From: Bin18 sp965242795
Lineage (GTDB): Bacteria > Desulfobacterota > Binatia > Bin18
DNA: 64,000 nucleotides
Assembly: GCA_965242795.1 (NCBI GenBank)
Contig: OZ251505.1
Coordinates: forward strand, 2,108,001 to 2,172,000
Direction of reading: 5' to 3'
Shown here: piece after piece, positions 49,500 through 57,677 of the stretch
How the letters are laid out: the number at the start of each line of letters is the position of its first letter
Position numbering within the stretch: the stretch's first letter is position 1
Notes under the pieces: model-generated
The model's database searches: none
The model's input: only the letters and a program-made list of their open reading frames with translations
What the model was told of the DNA's origin: nothing
Made by a program: the position numbers and the translations under genes

Positions 49500-51852
49500 A
49501 GCGGTCTCGCAGACGCTGGCGGACGACCTCCGCGGCGGTATTCACCAGAAAGGTCGAAATGAACAGCAGCAGCGCGGCCAGAAACAGGGTGCGGTAGAGC
49601 GTGCCGCCGTGCGGGGCTTCCGGGATTTCCACCGCGATGTTGGCGGACAGCGCCCGGAAACCGGTAAACGGGTCGAAGTCCATGACCGGCGTATTGCCGG
49701 TCGCCATCAGTACGATCATGGTTTCGCCCACCGCGCGGCCGAAGCCGATCATGATCGCGGAGAACACGCCCGGGCTGGCCGTCGGCAGCACCACGCGCAG
49801 CGCGGTCTGCCAGCGCGTGGCGCCCAGCGCCAGCGACCCGGAGATCAAATGTTGCGGGACGTTGGAGAAGGCGTCCTCGCAGATCGTGTAGATGATCGGG
49901 ATGACGGCGAAGCCCATCGCGAAGCCGACGATCAGCGAGTTGCGCGGGTCGTAGCGCACGCCGGTCGAGTCGTACAGCCACTGCGGGAAATCGCCCGCGA
50001 ACAGCGCGGCCTCCAGCGCGGGGTTGACGGCCACGCAGGCGGCGACCGTCGCCGTGACGAGTGGCACCAGAAAGAACAACTCGGCGCCCGGGCGCAGGCG
50101 GCTGCGGAACGCCCGCGGCAGCAGGCGCCAGCCGTAGGCGCCGCCCAGGGTCACGAGCGGCAGGCAGACGGCCATCAGCAAGACGGCCGGCACCATGTCG
50201 GCGACCAGCGGCGCCAGCCACAGGCCGGCGAAGAAGCCCAGCACCACGCTGGGCAGCGCGGCCATGACCTCGACCGACGGCTTGACCATGTTGCGCAGCG
50301 CGGGGTGTATGAACTGCGAGGTGTAGATGGCGCCGCACACGCTCAGCGGAATGGCCAGCAGCAGGGCGTAGAACGTGCCCTTGAGCGTGCCGTACGCGAG
50401 CGGCGACAGGCTGAACTTGGGCTCGAAATCGTCGGTGCCGCTGCTCGACTGCCACGTGTAGTCCGGGGCGTCGTAGCCCTCGTACCAGACCTTGCCGAAC
50501 AGGGCGGCCAGGGTGATCTCGGGGTGGGGGTTGTCCACCGCCCAGTCGTACAGCCGCCCGTCGGCGTCGAGCGCCAGTACGCCGTTGGTGCGCGGCGCGT
50601 AGGTGACGCGCACGATCGGGCGGCCCGCGGTCGGGCGGTGCAGCAACGTCGTCTCGGTCGTGGCGTACTGCAGGCGTACCTCGCCGCGGCGGTCCGCGGT
50701 CACGAAGCCCTTGTTGCGCGGCGCGGCCGAAATCGCGGTGATCGGCGCGGCGTGCGGCTCCATCACGTGCACGCGGCGGAACGGCAGCTTGGTCGGGTCG
50801 TCCCGGTCGCGGACCTGAAACCAGACGGCCACCCCGCCGGCGTCGTCGCCCATGACTAGCGACCGGTCGCCGAGCAGCCACGTCATGGCGCGCACCGGCT
50901 TGCCGGCCGCGCTGCTGCCGGACAGGCGCGCGGCCAACCGCGGCGCGGCCGGGTCGCGGATGTCCCAGTGCAGCACCGCGCCGGTTGCGACCGCGGCGAA
51001 CAGATTGTGCTGCTCGGCGTCGAGCGCCAGCGCGGTCACGTCGGCGTCCAGATCCGCGGACAAATCGGCGCGGTGTTCCACGACGTCGGGCTCGCCCAGA
51101 AACGACTCCTCCTCGCTGCGCGAGACGAACAGCAACGTGCACGCGCCGACCATCCCCGCCGCGCTGACCCGTTCCCCGTCCTCGTCGGTGTGGGCGTACA
51201 CCACGCGGCGCAGCGCGCGGCCGGCCGGGTCGAGGACGATTGCGTCGCGTTCGGTGACGCGCGGCGTCGAGACGCGGGTCGTGCCCTCGAACGTGATCGG
51301 AAACGTGACGTGCAGCGGAATCAGGCGGCCGTCGTCCGTGCCCAGCGCCGCGGTATGCGTCAGGTTCTGGTAGTGGACCGCGGCGGGCCGGCGGCCGTGC
51401 AGCCCGGCGACGGCGAAACGCTCGATCAACCGGCCCTCGGCCAGCGAAACGAAATCCACGCTGCCCGCGGCGCTGACGGTGTAGGCGATTTCGCGGTACT
51501 CGTCGATGCCGAGCGCGAGGGCTTCCACGCCGGCCGTTTCCTCGGTGCCGATCAAGTCGGCCAGCCGCGCCGGCGGGCCGACGAGTTCCGCACTCGGCGC
51601 CTGCCACAGCGGCAGGGTTTCCGCCACGATGACGAACAGGATCGCCATGATGCTGAGGATCACCGCAAAGCCGCCGAAGGTGATGGTGGCCGCGGCCGTC
51701 TTGTCCGCGACGTTCTTGCGGCGGATGCGGCGCCGGTCCTCGGTCTTGGACAGCCGCACACGCCCCCCGACCGGAACCGGACGTCTGCCTATCCCATCGT
51801 CCGGTGAGGCCGGCATAGGATTCGCTTCCTGTACGTTGTGGACGTCCGACAT
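49486..51852 (-). CDS. pstC: Phosphate ABC transporter permease PstC, with large periplasmic domain
   Basis: A 788-residue permease. The N-terminal cytoplasmic part is basic (KTEDRRRIRRKNVADKTAAA), followed by one transmembrane segment (TITFGGFAVILSIMAILFVI). About 390 residues of periplasmic sequence follow, in strand-rich units such as VTALALDAEQHNLFAAVATG, ITAISAAPRNKGFVTADRRG and VTYAPRTNGVLALDADGRLY that resemble a beta-propeller. The core has SVEVMAALPSVVLGFFAGLW, GATRWQTALRVVLPTASPGV and GFGRAVGETMIVLMATGN, as in all PstC. An ATG at 51816 is also possible. The tandem array lies just upstream. Confidence 0.9.
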   Translation of the reverse strand: MSDVHNVQEANPMPASPDDGIGRRPVPVGGRVRLSKTEDRRRIRRKNVADKTAAATITFGGFAVILSIMAILFVIVAETLPLWQAPSAELVGPPARLADLIGTEETAGVEALALGIDEYREIAYTVSAAGSVDFVSLAEGRLIERFAVAGLHGRRPAAVHYQNLTHTAALGTDDGRLIPLHVTFPITFEGTTRVSTPRVTERDAIVLDPAGRALRRVVYAHTDEDGERVSAAGMVGACTLLFVSRSEEESFLGEPDVVEHRADLSADLDADVTALALDAEQHNLFAAVATGAVLHWDIRDPAAPRLAARLSGSSAAGKPVRAMTWLLGDRSLVMGDDAGGVAVWFQVRDRDDPTKLPFRRVHVMEPHAAPITAISAAPRNKGFVTADRRGEVRLQYATTETTLLHRPTAGRPIVRVTYAPRTNGVLALDADGRLYDWAVDNPHPEITLAALFGKVWYEGYDAPDYTWQSSSGTDDFEPKFSLSPLAYGTLKGTFYALLLAIPLSVCGAIYTSQFIHPALRNMVKPSVEVMAALPSVVLGFFAGLWLAPLVADMVPAVLLMAVCLPLVTLGGAYGWRLLPRAFRSRLRPGAELFFLVPLVTATVAACVAVNPALEAALFAGDFPQWLYDSTGVRYDPRNSLIVGFAMGFAVIPIIYTICEDAFSNVPQHLISGSLALGATRWQTALRVVLPTASPGVFSAIMIGFGRAVGETMIVLMATGNTPVMDFDPFTGFRALSANIAVEIPEAPHGGTLYRTLFLAALLLFISTFLVNTAAEVVRQRLRDRYGRI

Positions 51853-51900
51853 GCGAGGCGTGACCTTATGTTTCGCCGTCTCCGCGGAGGTGCAACCGGT

Positions 51901-52072
51901 GTCCCGTCATTCCTGCGTTCGTCCCGTCATTCCTGGGTTTATCCCGTCATTCCTACGTTCGTCTCATCACTCCTGCATTTGTCTCATCATTCCTACGTTC
52001 GTCTCGTCATTCCTACGTTCGTCTCGTCATTCCTACGTTCGTCTCGTCATTCCTGCGCAAGCAGGAATCCAG
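51901..52072. repeat. Eight 20-bp tandem repeats capped by a palindrome
   Basis: Units start at 51901, 51921, 51941, 51961, 51981, 52001, 52021 and 52041, consensus GTCTCGTCATTCCTACGTTC. Units 6 and 7 are identical. The last unit runs into the palindrome ATTCCTGCGCAAGCAGGAAT. There are no unique spacers, so it is not CRISPR. Confidence 0.95.
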
Positions 52073-52277
52073 AAGCGGGGGAGTCTCTCGGTTCGACGTT
52101 TCCGGCCGGATGCGGCGGCTTAATCGGGCACCTTACTCCCCCGGGTCGAGTCCGGGGCAGGCGCCGACCCTCTCCCGGGGAGCCCTGAGCCTGTCGAAGG
52201 GTGTCGAAAGGGAGAGAGGGGATCACGGACGGATAATAGCGGATGGAACGTCATCCGATGAAGGGCGCGAACGAACG

Positions 52278-52308
52278 AAAGAGGGCGGGGGACACCCCCG
52301 CCCTCTTT
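52278..52308 (-). terminator. Rho-independent terminator after pstS
   Basis: The 31-base hairpin has a perfect stem (AAAGAGGGCGGGG with its complement) and a short loop, ending in TTT on either strand. It lies about 85 bases after the pstS stop. Being symmetrical, it could also stop rightward transcripts. Confidence 0.75.
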
Positions 52309-52393
52309 CACGGAATCGCCCGGCGCAGAGATCGTCGGTCTTCCGGCCACGGTGTCCGCCAACGGTCTCTCTCCCGGCGCGGCGCAGCCCCAC

Positions 52394-53374
52394 CTATTGC
52401 AGCGCCGTCCGGTCCTCGTTCACGAGCCCGGCGGACAGCGGATAGTAGCCGTCCTTGACCACGATCTCCTGGCCTTCCTTGCTCAGCACGAACTTGAGGA
52501 ACTCGCTGGTCAGCGGGTCCAGCGCGGAGTTCGGCGTCTTGTTCACGTAGATGTACAGAAAGCGCGCCAGGGGGTAGTTCCCGCCGGCCACGTTGTCGTA
52601 GTTCGGCTCGACGTAGTCGGTGCCCGACTTGGCCAACGCCACCGCGCGTACGCCGGAGGTCGTGTAGCCGATGCCGCTGTAGCCGGCGCCGTTCGGGTCT
52701 TCGCTGACCCCCTGCACGACCGAGGCCGAGCCCGGCTGCTCCTTCACCGTGTCCTTGTAGTCACCCTTGCACAGCGCTTTCTTCTTGAAGAAGCCGTACG
52801 TGCCCGACGCCGAGTTGCGCCCGTACAGGCTGATGGGCGCCGTCGCCCAGGTGCCGGCCAAGCCCACGTCGCCCCAGGTCGTGACGTCCATGGCTGCGCC
52901 GCACTTGCGGTTCTTGGAGAAGAGGGCGTCCACCTGTTCGATGTTCAGGCCCGCGATCGGGTTGTCCTTGTTGACGAACACGGCCAGCGAGTCGAGCGAG
53001 GTGCGAACCGGCGTCGGCTTGTAGCCGAACTTCTTCTCGAACGCGTCCGTCTCCTTGCTCTTCATGGCGCGCGACATGGGGCCGAGTTGCGCCGTCGCCT
53101 CGATCAGCGCCGGCGGCGCGGTGCTGGAACCCTTGCCTTCGATCTGCACGTTGACGTTGGGATAGACTTTCTTGAAGCCTTCCGCCCACAGCGTCATCAG
53201 GTTGTTGAGCGTATCCGAACCGATGCTGTTCAGGTTGCCCGAAATGCCGCTGACCTTTTCGTAGGCCGGCAGGTTCTCGTCCACCTGAATGGTCTGTGCC
53301 GCGGCGCCGGAGACGCCGAGCGTGGCGGAGAGCGCGGCCGCTCCGCACCGTACAAAGAGTTTCGTGAGCTTCAT
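52394..53374 (-). CDS. pstS: Phosphate-binding periplasmic protein
   Basis: A 326-residue exported protein. The signal is MKLTKLFVRCGAAALSATLG, ending GAAA. The mature part begins QTIQVDENLPAYEKVSG and has the phosphate-cradle motifs SIGSDTLNNLMTLWAEGF, EGKGSSTAPPALIE, LGPMSRAM, and GRNSASGTYGFF. PstS delivers phosphate to PstCA. It follows the porin gene after 42 bases and is closed by a terminator, which suits high expression separately from the permease genes. Confidence 0.95.
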   Translation of the reverse strand: MKLTKLFVRCGAAALSATLGVSGAAAQTIQVDENLPAYEKVSGISGNLNSIGSDTLNNLMTLWAEGFKKVYPNVNVQIEGKGSSTAPPALIEATAQLGPMSRAMKSKETDAFEKKFGYKPTPVRTSLDSLAVFVNKDNPIAGLNIEQVDALFSKNRKCGAAMDVTTWGDVGLAGTWATAPISLYGRNSASGTYGFFKKKALCKGDYKDTVKEQPGSASVVQGVSEDPNGAGYSGIGYTTSGVRAVALAKSGTDYVEPNYDNVAGGNYPLARFLYIYVNKTPNSALDPLTSEFLKFVLSKEGQEIVVKDGYYPLSAGLVNEDRTALQ

Positions 53375-53416
53375 AGCGTAACCTCCGTGGGAAAGTGGTT
53401 CGTCCGGTGACGGTCC

Positions 53417-54832
53417 CTAGAAATCGACCTGGAACCGGCCCTGGATGATGTCGGCGTCGCCGCAGTGCAAGCCCATGCTGCCTTTGTAGTAGCAGTCGTC
53501 CTCGTCCAACATGGCGCGCACGTAGTTGAACATGATGCGCACGTTGGAGTTGAGATACCAGTTGAAGCCGACGGTGACGTTCTGCATCTCGCCGCCGTTC
53601 ATGTCCTCGTCGTTCAGGTCGATCAGAGAGTACCGCGCCGCGAATTCCAGCGCGCCCCAGCCGCCCTTGCCGTCGAAGTCGTTCTTGGGCTTGACGCGGT
53701 CGAACGCGCCGCTCGACGTTTTATAGGGCCGGTGCTCGCCCGTCAGGAAGAAGCTGCCGAAACCGTAGAAGCCGTTGTAATGCAGGTCGTCGCCACTGGC
53801 CCGGTCGATCAACGCGCTCATCCACTCGAACTGGAGCGAGGCCGGCCCATACACGAGAGCGACTTCCGGGTTGATGTAGTCGATTTCTTCGACGGCGAAT
53901 CTCGGGGTTTCGACCAGTCGGGGGCCGAGGTGCGCCTCGGGCCGTTGGCGGAACCGGACGTTCTCCCCTTTGTCGTGGAAGGCGTGGCTGTACGAAAAAC
54001 CGGTATGCAGAAGCTGCCGGCCCTTCTCCTGATACCAGGGCAGGAAGGTGAACCGGGTCGTGGCGTTGTAGGTACCGTTGGGTCCGAAAGGCGCGTCCGC
54101 CGGATTGCCGTCGCGGAAGAATCCGAACGCCGCGGTCGCGCGTTTGTCCATGAAGGAGCGATTGAACCGCGCCCCCATGTTCCGGCCTTGGCTGAAGATG
54201 TTGGGCAGCGAACGCTCCATGAAAGTGATGTACTTGCTGCTGGTCAACTCTTCCAGCGAGAACGGCTCCTTGAAGTGTCCGATGGTGAAGTTGCCGACCA
54301 TAGGGATCTTCTTGACCTGGATGTAGGCGTCCTTGAACGGGTCGGAGCTGGCGAAGTCGTACTGGAATTTGTACTTGATGTTGCCGTACACACTGCCTTC
54401 CATGAACAGGCGCGCGCGCCGGAACTCCGTGCCGTCGCCGATCCGGTCGAATTCGCGCCGCAGTTCCTCGTCCGTGCCGTAGATCGTCCAGTCGTTCTGG
54501 ACCCGCCCGCCGATCTTCAGCTTGAACTTGCCGTCCGCGGAGTCGAGCCGCAGCCCGCTCTTCCAGTACGGGGCGAGAAAGTTCTTTTTGCCGACCTTCT
54601 TTTCGACGTCCGCGACCTTCTGCGGCAATTCCGCGGCCGCGGTGCTCTGCTCCTCTTCGGCCATCGCCTTGATCATCAGGTCGCGGTACTGCTGCTCGCC
54701 GATCTGGCCGTTGGCCTTCAGGATGTCCAGAATTTCCGCGGCCACGTTCTTGGCGTGTGCCGGCTGCGCCGTGCAGAGTCCCAGGGCGACGATGCCGGCG
54801 CCCAAGGCGGTTCCTAGGCGTCTCGCTTTCAT
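53417..54832 (-). CDS. Phosphate-selective porin (OprP/OprO family)
   Basis: A 471-residue outer-membrane protein. The signal peptide MKARRLGTALGAGIVALGLC ends in AHA. A short coiled part (AEEEQSTAAAELPQKVADVE) precedes a 16-stranded barrel with alternating strands, such as GKFKLKIGGRVQNDWTIYG, EFRRARLFMEGSVYGNIKYK, VGNFTIGHFKEPFSLEELTS, and the C-terminal Phe (IIQGRFQVDF) recognised by BAM. OprP and OprO bind phosphate and polyphosphate. It is transcribed with pstS. The ATG at 54832 has GAAGG upstream. Confidence 0.9.
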   Translation of the reverse strand: MKARRLGTALGAGIVALGLCTAQPAHAKNVAAEILDILKANGQIGEQQYRDLMIKAMAEEEQSTAAAELPQKVADVEKKVGKKNFLAPYWKSGLRLDSADGKFKLKIGGRVQNDWTIYGTDEELRREFDRIGDGTEFRRARLFMEGSVYGNIKYKFQYDFASSDPFKDAYIQVKKIPMVGNFTIGHFKEPFSLEELTSSKYITFMERSLPNIFSQGRNMGARFNRSFMDKRATAAFGFFRDGNPADAPFGPNGTYNATTRFTFLPWYQEKGRQLLHTGFSYSHAFHDKGENVRFRQRPEAHLGPRLVETPRFAVEEIDYINPEVALVYGPASLQFEWMSALIDRASGDDLHYNGFYGFGSFFLTGEHRPYKTSSGAFDRVKPKNDFDGKGGWGALEFAARYSLIDLNDEDMNGGEMQNVTVGFNWYLNSNVRIMFNYVRAMLDEDDCYYKGSMGLHCGDADIIQGRFQVDF

Positions 54833-55144
54833 ATGCCTTCTTGCTCCTTCTTTCGGGTGTGGTGGTTCTTCGTGCGAATACCGAACGATGGATGCGTTGC
54901 GCTGTGTCAATGCACGTTCTGGCTCACCTCCTCGGAAACGGCTGTTCGGGGCGGTCGAACGCCGCAAAAACTAAGTCCGTCATGTTACGGAATGATGACG
55001 TGCCGGTTATCAGCCCGTGACAATCTCACAGGAGCACCGCCTGCTGTGCCCGCGTCCCGAGCCTGCCTCCCCCCTCCGAACTCTTCCCCCTCTCCCCTGG
55101 TGGGAGAGGGTCGGGGAGAGGGGGAAGCCCCGGTCGCTTTCGAG
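54833..55144. other. Gap between porin and receiver genes
   Basis: Contains the possible Pho box and a CCCTCTCCCCTGGTGGGAGA-type repeat (55084-55125). No gene is supported. Confidence 0.6.
54984..55001 (-). promoter_or_regulatory. Possible Pho box upstream of the porin-pstS operon
   Basis: On the minus strand ACGTCATCATTCCGTAAC agrees with 13 of 18 positions of the E. coli Pho-box consensus (two 7-base repeats 11 bases apart). It lies about 150 bases before the porin start. Weak but in the right place. Confidence 0.35.
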
Positions 55145-55627
55145 CTACGACGCTTCCACCAATCCGGCCGACAGCCGGCCAGTGCGGTTCCCCGCGGTCG
55201 CCGGCGAAGTATGGACGCGGATCAACCTCGAAAGCTCCGCGACCGACAAGGGTTTCTCCAGACAGTCCTGGGCGCCCTGCCGTTTCAGGTCGGCCCGCTG
55301 CCGCGCGGAACCCAGGGCGCTGACGACGATGACCGGCACCCGGGCCAACCGCCGGTCCGCATGGCTCCGCAGAAAGCGCAGCACCTGCCAACCGCTGACG
55401 AGCGGCAGCAGTAGGTCCAGCGTGACCGCGTCCGGCGCGAACGTTTCGGCCTGCCGACATGCCGCTCGGCCGTCGGTCGCGGTCTGCACGTGGTACCCGG
55501 CTCGTTCCAGATTGTAGGCAATCAGGCCGGCGATACTCGCCTCGTCCTCCACCACCAGCACCTTCTTCAACGCGCGCCCTCCCCGTAACGTCGTCCGCGC
55601 CTCCGGCACGCGAACGAACCGGGGCAT
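55145..55627 (-). CDS. Orphan single-domain response regulator
   Basis: A receiver-only protein of up to 160 residues. The core is KKVLVVEDEASIAGLIAYNL, with phospho-acceptor Asp71 in AVTLDLLLPLVSG, Ser in VIVVSALGSARQ and Lys in DCLEKPLSVAEL. The acidic pair ED is present. No output domain; the tail (SPATAGNRTGRLSAGLVEAS) is unstructured. A TTG at 55570 just before KKVLVVEDE may be the true start, since the first 19 residues are atypical. It lies upstream of the porin gene in the same direction and might relate to phosphate control. Confidence 0.75.
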   Translation of the reverse strand: MPRFVRVPEARTTLRGGRALKKVLVVEDEASIAGLIAYNLERAGYHVQTATDGRAACRQAETFAPDAVTLDLLLPLVSGWQVLRFLRSHADRRLARVPVIVVSALGSARQRADLKRQGAQDCLEKPLSVAELSRLIRVHTSPATAGNRTGRLSAGLVEAS

Positions 55628-55754
55628 GGTGCGCCACGCGAATGACGTCCGCGTGACGTCTCCGCGACGATTGCGTTACGGTCGCCGGGAGCGGCTTGGT
55701 GCGGAAGGGAGGAAGATCGGATCGGGAGTCATATACTTGAAGATCCCACCCGGT

Positions 55755-55879
55755 CGTCATTCCCGCGAAAGCGGGAATCCAGGGGATGGACGCCTGCTTC
55801 CGCAGAGTCCGCCCCTAGCTTGAACGGAGGTATGACGAGGAGAAACCGTCTTCGGGATCGTCTTGTATATAATTCCCAT
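55755..55879. repeat. Palindrome and degenerate 23-base arm
   Basis: ATTCCCGCGAAAGCGGGAAT palindrome near 55760-55780 (same family as at 10669, 17725 and 52051), and a degenerate arm GGGATCGTCTTGTATATAAT at 55856-55879. Confidence 0.7.
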
Positions 55880-55891
55880 CGGACCAGTTGA

Positions 55892-56026
55892 TTAGAAGAA
55901 GAGTTTGGCAATCCCGATGGCGAGAGTTGCGGCGAGTACCATTCCGCCAAGTATGCCCGAGAGCACCCAGACTTTCACCTTTTGGATGTCTTCTTTGGTA
56001 GCGATAGATTCTAGACAGCCCTTCAT
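55892..56026 (-). CDS. 44-residue single-span membrane peptide
   Basis: Reads MKGCLESIATKEDIQKVKVW and then a transmembrane helix (VLSGILGGMVLAATLAIGIA) ending KLFF. The charged amphipathic start with TKEDIQ and C-terminal helix resemble small XhlA/DUF1640-like membrane proteins with coiled-coil heads; this would be a very short one. AAGGA lies about ten bases before the ATG. It stands between repeats and the ACR3 operon, on the same strand. Confidence 0.5.
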   Translation of the reverse strand: MKGCLESIATKEDIQKVKVWVLSGILGGMVLAATLAIGIAKLFF

Positions 56027-56203
56027 TCCCGAGACGTCCTTCTTCGCGGCAGATTATGTAACCTGAGTTTCCAGCGCCTTCCCCACCCGTTTACCACAAC
56101 TGTTGCCACAGCAACCCGTAAGGTACAACGGCAAAAGCGGGACACAGCCCTTCCTGTGGTCGAACGATGCCTTCGGCGAATCCAAACCCCCACTGATGAA
56201 TCC

Positions 56204-56238
56204 CGTAGGTCGGATTAGCCAAAGGCGTAATCCGATAC
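56204..56238 (+). repeat. GTAGGTCGGATTAGC repeat, copy 6
   Basis: Imperfect copy (CCAAAGGCG at the centre) next to the end of the ACR3 gene (stop 56253-56255). Confidence 0.8.
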
Positions 56239-56252
56239 CCGCGGCTGGATCG

Positions 56253-57446
56253 TCAGTCGGCCGCGGACGCGAACCAGCCGGCGCTGCGCTGGCAGACGCG
56301 CACCAGCAGCAACATGACCGGCACCTCGATCAGCACGCCGACCACGGTCGCCAGGGCCGCACCGGACGACAGACCGAACAGCATGGTTGCGGTCGCGATG
56401 GCGACCTCGAAGTGGTTGGAGGCGCCGATCAGCGCGCTGGGCGCCGCGTCGCGGTACGACAGCCGCAGCACCCGGGCGAGCGCGTACGCCAGGGCGAACA
56501 CCAGAACGGTCTGGACGAAGAGCGGAACGGCGATCCAGACGATCATCAGCGGCCGGGCCAGGATGATGTCGCCCTTGAGCGAGAACAGCAGCACCAGGGT
56601 GATGAGCAGCGCGCCGATGGTGACCGGCGTCAGCAGATGCAGGAACCGCTCGCGGAACCAGCGCTCGCCCTTGGTGCGCAGAATCCAGCGCCGCGACGCG
56701 TAACCGGCCACGAGCGGCAGAGCCACGTACACGCCGATGGAAAGTAACAACGCCTGCCACGGCACGGGTAGCCGCCCGACGCCGAGCAGGAAGTCGCCCA
56801 GCACACCGTACAGGACCAGCATGGTCAGCGCGTTGATGGCGACCATGACCAGCGTCAGGCCGTCGTTGCCCTTGGCCAGATAGCCCCACACCAGGACCAT
56901 GGCCGTGCACGGCGCAATGCCCAGCAGAATGCAGCCGGCCAGATAGCTGCGCCACAGCGGCACTTCGAGCATTCTGACCCCGCCGACCTCGACGACGGTG
57001 CCCGCGCCGTGGGCGGCGCCGACCGGCAGGTCGAGGCCGAGCGGCAGCTTCACGTGGTCCACCGCGGTCGGGCCGATCAGGTCCAGGAAGACCCCGCCCA
57101 GAAAGAACACTGCGATGCCGTACATGGTGAACGGCTTGATCGCCCAGTTGACGAACAGCGTCAGGCCGACCGGCCGGCCGCTCCGGCCCGCACGGATCAC
57201 CTCGGCGAAGTCGATCTTGACCATGATCGGATACATCATGAAGAAGAGGCACACCGCGATCGGGATCGAGACGACCGGCGCGTCGTCCACGTACAGCGAC
57301 AGGCCGTCGAGATAGCGCGCCATGCCGGGTACCGCGCTGCCGAGCCCGATGCCGGCCGCGATGCACAGCAGCACCCACAGCGTGAGATAGCGCTCGAAGG
57401 CGCTCAATCCCTGCGCCGGTGCAAGCGGGGACGGTTGCGTCGTCAT
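56253..57446 (-). CDS. acr3: ACR3-family arsenite efflux permease
   Basis: A 397-residue membrane protein with ten predicted helices. ACR3 features include IPIAVCLFFMMYPIMVKIDF, SGRPVGLTLFVNWAIKPFTM, CILLGIAPCTAMVLVWGYLA with the conserved Cys, ALTMLVLYGVLGDFLLG, and SNHFEVAIATATMLFG. It exports arsenite (and perhaps antimonite), driven by the proton gradient. No ArsC or classical ArsR is beside it. A 60-codon gene precedes it by 48 bases. It has an inserted segment of about 25 residues (LPVGAAHGAGTVVEVGGVRM). Confidence 0.9.
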   Translation of the reverse strand: MTTQPSPLAPAQGLSAFERYLTLWVLLCIAAGIGLGSAVPGMARYLDGLSLYVDDAPVVSIPIAVCLFFMMYPIMVKIDFAEVIRAGRSGRPVGLTLFVNWAIKPFTMYGIAVFFLGGVFLDLIGPTAVDHVKLPLGLDLPVGAAHGAGTVVEVGGVRMLEVPLWRSYLAGCILLGIAPCTAMVLVWGYLAKGNDGLTLVMVAINALTMLVLYGVLGDFLLGVGRLPVPWQALLLSIGVYVALPLVAGYASRRWILRTKGERWFRERFLHLLTPVTIGALLITLVLLFSLKGDIILARPLMIVWIAVPLFVQTVLVFALAYALARVLRLSYRDAAPSALIGASNHFEVAIATATMLFGLSSGAALATVVGVLIEVPVMLLLVRVCQRSAGWFASAAD

Positions 57447-57494
57447 GTGGACTGGCGCGACCAGATTAGAGATAGGGGCGAGAATTTTTCGCCC

Positions 57495-57677
57495 CTATTG
57501 TTGGGCATGGGCCTGTTGTTCGAGACGGCGGAGTACCTGCTGGAAGTCTTCGACCGTGACGCGGAAACGCATCATCAGGGAGCGCACGTCGATCAGGTCG
57601 TGTGGACGCCGGGTCAAATGCTGGGTCAGACGTTCGACGGGGGTGGAAGACGACGGCTCTTGCTGTTCGGGGGTCAT
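57495..57677 (-). CDS. Small (60-residue) protein upstream of acr3
   Basis: Starts MTPEQQEPSSSTPVERLTQH; the second half (HDLIDVRSLMMRFRVTVEDF, QQVLRRLEQQ) looks like a helix-turn-helix or coiled unit. AAGGA six bases before the ATG supports translation. It might be a small regulator of the arsenite exporter, or unrelated. No family recognised. Confidence 0.55.
   Translation of the reverse strand: MTPEQQEPSSSTPVERLTQHLTRRPHDLIDVRSLMMRFRVTVEDFQQVLRRLEQQAHAQQ

Larger units (their letters stand above)
51853..52393. other. Gap between pstS and pstC: tandem array, repeats, terminator
   Basis: No gene is supported in this 541-base gap. It holds the 20-bp tandem array (51901-52072), a composite of GTCGAGTCCGGGGCAGGCG (about 52144) and CCTGAGCCTGTCGAAGGG (52184-52201), and the pstS terminator (52278-52308). 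Confidence 0.7.

Noticed and set aside
49114..50859. 581-codon plus-strand frame opposite pstC
   Set aside because: Antisense to a well-recognised gene; low-complexity Arg/Gln/His-rich product, a usual effect of high G+C.
51901..52072. CRISPR array
   Set aside because: Units are 20 bases, head to tail with no spacers, and no cas genes are present.
53465..54817. 450-codon plus-strand frame opposite the phosphate porin
   Set aside because: Antisense shadow with Val/Glu/Arg-rich sequence; the porin is unambiguous.
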